From Microvirga terrae (GTDB taxonomy: Bacteria; Pseudomonadota; Alphaproteobacteria; Rhizobiales; Beijerinckiaceae), in the NCBI RefSeq assembly GCF_013307435.2, contig NZ_CP102845.1, positions 2,912,001-2,976,000 of the forward strand: DNA of 64,000 bases, read 5' to 3'. Every line of letters starts with the position of its first letter. The first letter of the stretch is position 1. The notes under the pieces were generated by a model. It ran no database searches. It had not been told where the DNA came from and saw only the letters and a list, made by a program, of their open reading frames with translations. Made by a program: the position numbers and the translations under genes. Below, piece after piece: positions 60,035 through 64,000 of this stretch.

Positions 60035-62730
60035 CAGGCGGCTTCCGAATTCAGGCTTATATATCTTGGCAGGGCAACGGTGAAGGTCGAGCCCTCCCCT
60101 GGCCGGGACGATACGGAGATCGTGCCTCCAAGCCTTCGCACGAGAGCTCGCACATGCGCAAGCCCGATTCCCTCGCCCTGCTGATCCTGTACGCCGGAAC
60201 GCCGGAACAGATCGAAAATCCTTTCGAAATCCTTCGGATCGATACCGCGTCCATTGTCTTCGACTTCGTAGAGAACCTCCGACCCGCGCTCAAGCCCCCG
60301 GACGACGATCCGGCCCGGGCGGGACGGCTGAAGGTACTTCACGGCGTTGTCGATCAGGTTTCCGAAGATCTGCTCGACGGCGAGACGGTCGCTGGTGATG
60401 TCGGGCAGAGCCTCGATCAGCAGGTCGGCGCCCCGTTCCTGAAGCTGGTGGGCCACGCTGCAGCGCTGGGCCTCGAGCAGTTGAGCCATGTCGATGGGTT
60501 CTGGGGCCAGAACCCGTCTCCCTTCGCGGGACAGCCGCAGGATCGCGCTGATCAGCTTGTCCATCTTCAGGGTCGACGACCGGATGAAGCCGATGGCCTC
60601 GGGCAGGTCCGCCTCGATGGCTGCCCGGGTCTCCGACGCGATCAGGCCAGGGTCGGCCTGGCTGACATTCCGATAGAAGCGTTCGATCTCGGCCTGAGCG
60701 CCTTCGAGTTCGCTCGTAAAGCCCATCACGTTGACGAGCGGCGCCCGCAGATCGTGGCTCACGATATAGGCGAAGCGCTGGATCTCTTCGTTGGCGGCGT
60801 CGAGTTCCGCCACCCTGTCCGCCAGGATCGATGCCAGCCTTCGGGTTTCCTCCTCCGTGCGCAGCGCACGCTCCCGGCTCTCCCGGAGAGCATCCTGGGC
60901 CTGCTTCAGATCGTGGATATCGGTGCAGGTTCCGAACCAGCGCTTGATCCGCCCGTCCTCGTCGCGCACCGGCTGCGCCCGTCCAAGGACCCAGCGGTAC
61001 TCCCCCGAGCGATGACGAAGCCGGTACTCGATGTGATAGGGCTCGCCGGTCTCGAGGCAGTGGCGCCAGACGCCCCAGGCCCGCTCCTGATCGTCCGGAT
61101 GGAACATGCCGTTCCAGGCCTCGCCGTCCGTGGAACCCTCCGGGACGCCCGTGTACTCGTACCAGCGTTGATTGTAGTAGTCGTGAAAGCCGTCGGGACG
61201 GGTCGCCCAGATCAGCTGATCGATCGAATTGGCAATGGCCCGGAAGCGCTCCTCGCTTTCCCGCAGGGCGATCCCGACCCGGCGCCGCTCCTCGAGTTCC
61301 CGTTGGGCGGCCTGGAACAGGCGGGCATTGTCGATCGCGACGGCCGCCTGGCCGGCGATACCGGCGAGCAGGATCTCATGTTCCTGCCTGAACATGCCCG
61401 GCTGGGGATGGCCGAAGAACAATCCGCCGAGCACCTCGCCCGAGCGCGATGTGACCGGCACCGCCAGATAGCTGCGAACCGGCAGGTGCCCTTCCGGCAT
61501 TCCTCGATGGGGGCTGTTCCGCCCGTAGCGCGGATCCTGGAGAATATCGTCGGACCGGATGATCCCCTCGCCCTGAAAAGTCGGCTGGAACACGGCGGTC
61601 GCCCTCGGCATCGGGAAAGCGGCGAAGGCCCCTCGCTCCACGCCGGACAGGGCGTAGAGCATGTAGCTTTCGCCCTTCTCGTCCAGGACATTGTAGAAGA
61701 AGGCCCCGAAACGGGCGCCGGTCAGCGCCACGCCCGCATCCGTGACGATCTGGACCACGCGATCGAGATCGAGCTCCGCCGCAATCGACGCGCCGGTCCG
61801 GTTGAGGATGGCCAGATTCCGGGTTTCGGCCCTGAGAGCCTCTTCGGCCTGACGCGTCTCGGTGACGTCGTGCCCTTGCACGAAGATCCCGGAGACCTGC
61901 CCGTCCGACCCGAAGATCGGCTGATAGACGAAATCGAGAAACCGTTCCTCGTGAACCGTTTCAGAGCCCTGTTTCAGGAGGACTCGAATGCTCCGGCCGA
62001 CGAAGGGCTGCCCTCCGTGATAGACGCGATCAAGGAGATCGATGAAGCCCTGCCCGACCACCTCCGGAAGCGCCTCGCGGACCGGTTTCCCGATGATGTT
62101 CTCGCGGCCGATCAGCTGGAGATAGGCCGCATTCGCCATGGTGAAGACGTGATCCGGCCCGCTGAGAGCGGCCATGAATCCCGGTGCCTGCTGGAACAGC
62201 CCCCGCAGGTGCTGGCGCTCCTCGCTCAGAGCATGGTTCGCCTCCTGGACGGCCTGCGCTCTTCGGAACATATCCGTCTCGATCAGGGCGGATGGGCCGG
62301 AAGGCAGGACCGTGCTCTTGGCCATGTTCCGCAGCCGGTGAAGCTCGGTCACATCGACCGTGTGCTGGAGAATGAAGGCGGCCTCGCCCTGCTGGTTGAA
62401 GAGCGGCGTGTGGGTCGCGCTCCAGTAGCGCTCCTCGAAACCCTGTCCGTTCGGCAACGGAATGGCGTATTCGATCAGCGGCAGATGGTCCGCCACCCGG
62501 TCCCGGATGACCTTCTCGAACGATTTGCGCAACTGCCGGTGGCTGGCAGAGTCTGGATCACTGGGAAACGCCTCGAACATGTTTCGCCCGACCAGGTCTT
62601 CCCGGCGGCGCATCGTGACCTGGAGATAGGCGTCGTTCATCCCGACGATGGTGAGCGACGGGTCCACCAGCACGTAGGGGTTGGGAGATGCACTGAACAG
62701 CGCTTCGAAATCGATCGTCTTCAATCGCAA
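60034..62730 (-). CDS. Multi-PAS/GAF sensor histidine kinase
   Basis: An 898-residue sensor kinase without transmembrane helices. Two PAS-like domains (about 8-135 and 175-300) precede a GAF domain (about 315-480) and a third PAS (about 500-625, with WYEYTGVPEGS and YRWVLGRAQPV). A HisKA region with FAYIVSHDLRAPLVNV follows, then an HATPase with NLIDNAVKYL, VEDNGRGID and GEGIGLAHV. No chromophore cysteine pattern is obvious. The operon with a receiver and a receiver-kinase suggests a branched phosphorelay sensing an internal redox or light-like cue. Confidence 0.9.
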   Translation of the reverse strand: MRLKTIDFEALFSASPNPYVLVDPSLTIVGMNDAYLQVTMRRREDLVGRNMFEAFPSDPDSASHRQLRKSFEKVIRDRVADHLPLIEYAIPLPNGQGFEERYWSATHTPLFNQQGEAAFILQHTVDVTELHRLRNMAKSTVLPSGPSALIETDMFRRAQAVQEANHALSEERQHLRGLFQQAPGFMAALSGPDHVFTMANAAYLQLIGRENIIGKPVREALPEVVGQGFIDLLDRVYHGGQPFVGRSIRVLLKQGSETVHEERFLDFVYQPIFGSDGQVSGIFVQGHDVTETRQAEEALRAETRNLAILNRTGASIAAELDLDRVVQIVTDAGVALTGARFGAFFYNVLDEKGESYMLYALSGVERGAFAAFPMPRATAVFQPTFQGEGIIRSDDILQDPRYGRNSPHRGMPEGHLPVRSYLAVPVTSRSGEVLGGLFFGHPQPGMFRQEHEILLAGIAGQAAVAIDNARLFQAAQRELEERRRVGIALRESEERFRAIANSIDQLIWATRPDGFHDYYNQRWYEYTGVPEGSTDGEAWNGMFHPDDQERAWGVWRHCLETGEPYHIEYRLRHRSGEYRWVLGRAQPVRDEDGRIKRWFGTCTDIHDLKQAQDALRESRERALRTEEETRRLASILADRVAELDAANEEIQRFAYIVSHDLRAPLVNVMGFTSELEGAQAEIERFYRNVSQADPGLIASETRAAIEADLPEAIGFIRSSTLKMDKLISAILRLSREGRRVLAPEPIDMAQLLEAQRCSVAHQLQERGADLLIEALPDITSDRLAVEQIFGNLIDNAVKYLQPSRPGRIVVRGLERGSEVLYEVEDNGRGIDPKDFERIFDLFRRSGVQDQQGEGIGLAHVRALVRRLGGTISVSSRPGEGSTFTVALPRYISLNSEAA

Positions 62731-62859
62731 TGCTGGTCAGCCGCCAGCCCCCTCGTTCGTTGTCTCAAAGAGCTGCACCGTATTTAGGTGGCTCTCGGCC
62801 GAGTGCCATAGGATGCGACATTCTCCCTGCACCTGTGACCGATCCGTCACTGGGACGGC

Positions 62860-62889
62860 CTAGGGCGTACCCGGCGCGATGCGCCCTAG
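62860..62889. repeat. Inverted repeat downstream of purT
   Basis: CTAGGGCG (62860-62867) and CGCCCTAG (62882-62889) are exact reverse complements 14 bases apart, immediately after the purT stop. It may be a terminator, but no T-run follows. The GCGATGCGCCCTAG end resembles the dispersed hairpin family. Confidence 0.45.
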
Positions 62890-62890
62890 A

Positions 62891-64000
62891 TCACTCGCCA
62901 TACTTGATTTGGATCCGCGCAGCCGCCTCCCGGGCCCGCTCGCGGGCTTCCTCGACGGTGTCGCCCGATGCCAGGGCGACGCCCATCCGGCGATGCTTGC
63001 GGGTGGTCGGCTTGCCGAAGATGCGCACCTCCACGTCGGAACCCGGCGTCGCCAGAGCGAGGGCCTCCCGCAATCCCTCCATGGTGAAGCGCTCGGCCTC
63101 CCGGTCGGCCAGGATCACCGCCGAGGCCGTTGGACCATGCAGCCGGACCGGCGGGATCGGCAGCCCGAGAACCGCGCGGGCGTGCAGGTCGAATTCCGAC
63201 AGGTTTTGGGACAGGAGCGTCACGAGTCCCGTATCGTGCGGCCGGGGCGAGAGCTCGGAAAAGATCACCTCATCGCGGGTCACGAAGAACTCGACCCCGA
63301 AGATCCCGTATCCGCCCAGGTCGTCTACCACCTTCCTGGCCATCTCCTTGGCGTCGCCGAGCAGCTTCTCGGTCATTGGGGTGGGCTGCCAGGATTCCTG
63401 GTAGTCGCCGCGCTCCTGCCGGTGTCCGATGGGATCGCAGAAGAAGACGCCCTCGCGGGATCGGATCGTCAGCAGCGTAATCTCGTACTCGAAGGCAACG
63501 AATTCCTCGACGATGACCTTCTTCCGGTCGCCGCGCATGTTCGCGACCGCATCGTTCCAGGCCTGCTCGAGCTGATCGGCCGTGCGCACCGTGCTCTGCC
63601 CCTTGCCGGACGAGGACATGACCGGCTTGATCACGCAGGGCAGGCCAGTGTGCTCGGCCCCGGCCTTCACCTCCTCCAGGCTCTCGGCATAGCGGTACCT
63701 GGACGTGCGCAGGCCGAGCTCGGTGGCGGCGAGCTCCCGGATGCGGTCGCGGTTCATGGTCAGCGAGGCGGCTCGGGCCGAGGGGACGACCGTAAAGCCT
63801 TCGGCCTCGAATTCCTGCAGGACCTCCGTGCGGATCGCTTCGATCTCCGGGACGATGAAATCCGGCCGATGCTTCTCGATGGCGGCCCTGAGGGCATCAG
63901 CATCGAGCATGGAGAAGACCTCAGTCTCGTCCGCCACCTGCATGGCCGGTGCGTTCGCATAACTGTCGCAGGCAACCACGTGGCAGCCGTACCGCTTGGT
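62891..64000 (-). CDS. purT: Formate-dependent phosphoribosylglycinamide formyltransferase, N-terminus cut off
   Basis: The frame remains open to the window edge, so the N-terminal residues (probably about 30-50) are missing; 369 are visible. Family segments include VVACDSYANAPAMQVAD, the ATP-grasp loop VMSSSGKGQS, VEEFVAFEYEITLLTIR, FGVEFFVTRDEVIFSELSPRPHDTG and a C-terminal RIFGKPTTRKHRRMGVAL. PurT uses formate and ATP to formylate GAR in purine synthesis. The ADP-linked motif SPRPHDTG separates it from PurK. The gene ends at a hairpin. Confidence 0.94.
   Translation of the reverse strand, partial: TKRYGCHVVACDSYANAPAMQVADETEVFSMLDADALRAAIEKHRPDFIVPEIEAIRTEVLQEFEAEGFTVVPSARAASLTMNRDRIRELAATELGLRTSRYRYAESLEEVKAGAEHTGLPCVIKPVMSSSGKGQSTVRTADQLEQAWNDAVANMRGDRKKVIVEEFVAFEYEITLLTIRSREGVFFCDPIGHRQERGDYQESWQPTPMTEKLLGDAKEMARKVVDDLGGYGIFGVEFFVTRDEVIFSELSPRPHDTGLVTLLSQNLSEFDLHARAVLGLPIPPVRLHGPTASAVILADREAERFTMEGLREALALATPGSDVEVRIFGKPTTRKHRRMGVALASGDTVEEARERAREAAARIQIKYGE

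Noticed and set aside
60154..62787. Long open frame antisense to the sensor kinase
   Set aside because: Shadow of a GC-rich gene; its protein is rich in Asp, Gly, Arg and Leu with no domain, while the opposite strand has PAS, GAF and kinase motifs.

Overview
The window looks like chromosomal DNA of a GC-rich alphaproteobacterium of the order Hyphomicrobiales (Rhizobiales), possibly near Microvirga, Methylobacterium or Bosea. The assignment is by eye: GC-rich third positions, the mfd-sdhE-recG neighbourhood, opgGH, a lone YejA-type binding protein, IalB and DUF1127 proteins, and HisKA_2/receiver signalling genes. No tRNA, rRNA, CRISPR array, insertion sequence or phage gene was seen. Both ends cut through a gene: a flippase on the left and purT on the right.

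Bases 1-14.4 kb are a capsule/exopolysaccharide region. It holds a Wzx-like flippase, a CapK/PaaK-like adenylating enzyme, a CapA-like protein, a Wza/ExoF-type export protein, a Wzc/ExoP-type chain-length protein with an atypical kinase domain, and a four-gene sugar cluster (nucleotidyltransferase, aminotransferase, phosphoglycosyl transferase, SDR dehydratase/epimerase). An RTX protein and an acyltransferase-3 follow. By eye this stretch is less GC-rich than the rest and has long non-coding gaps.

Bases 14.7-26.4 kb hold the most unusual group. A TPR/beta-barrel outer-membrane protein and a cellulose-synthase-like GT2 enzyme are divergently transcribed. Beside them are a leaderless PIG-L deacetylase coupled to a STAS protein, a small membrane protein, a complete partner-switching set (SpoIIE-type phosphatase with membrane sensor, STAS antagonist, RsbW-like kinase), a leaderless GH10 glycosidase and a GAF protein. 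I read this as a synthase-dependent polysaccharide system controlled by partner switching instead of PilZ/c-di-GMP; this is inference from context.

Bases 26.7-47.5 kb are mostly housekeeping and transport: rimO, pncA beside a BMP-type nucleoside ABC transporter, a UbiH-like monooxygenase, an AEC transporter, hspQ, an IalB protein, a YejA-like binding protein, a receiver-like protein without its aspartate, mfd, sdhE, recG and a GNAT gene. Four loci here carry a roughly 90-bp REP/BIME-like repeat, and a second hairpin family is scattered through intergenic spaces.

Bases 47.5-64 kb carry glmU-glmS (UDP-GlcNAc supply), opgG-opgH (periplasmic glucans), a LysR regulator, a DUF1127 protein, a Na/Pi cotransporter with a PhoU-like tail, a small protein resembling the C-terminal domain of RNA polymerase alpha, a three-gene sensory operon (multi-PAS/GAF kinase, receiver, receiver-HisKA_2 kinase) and purT.
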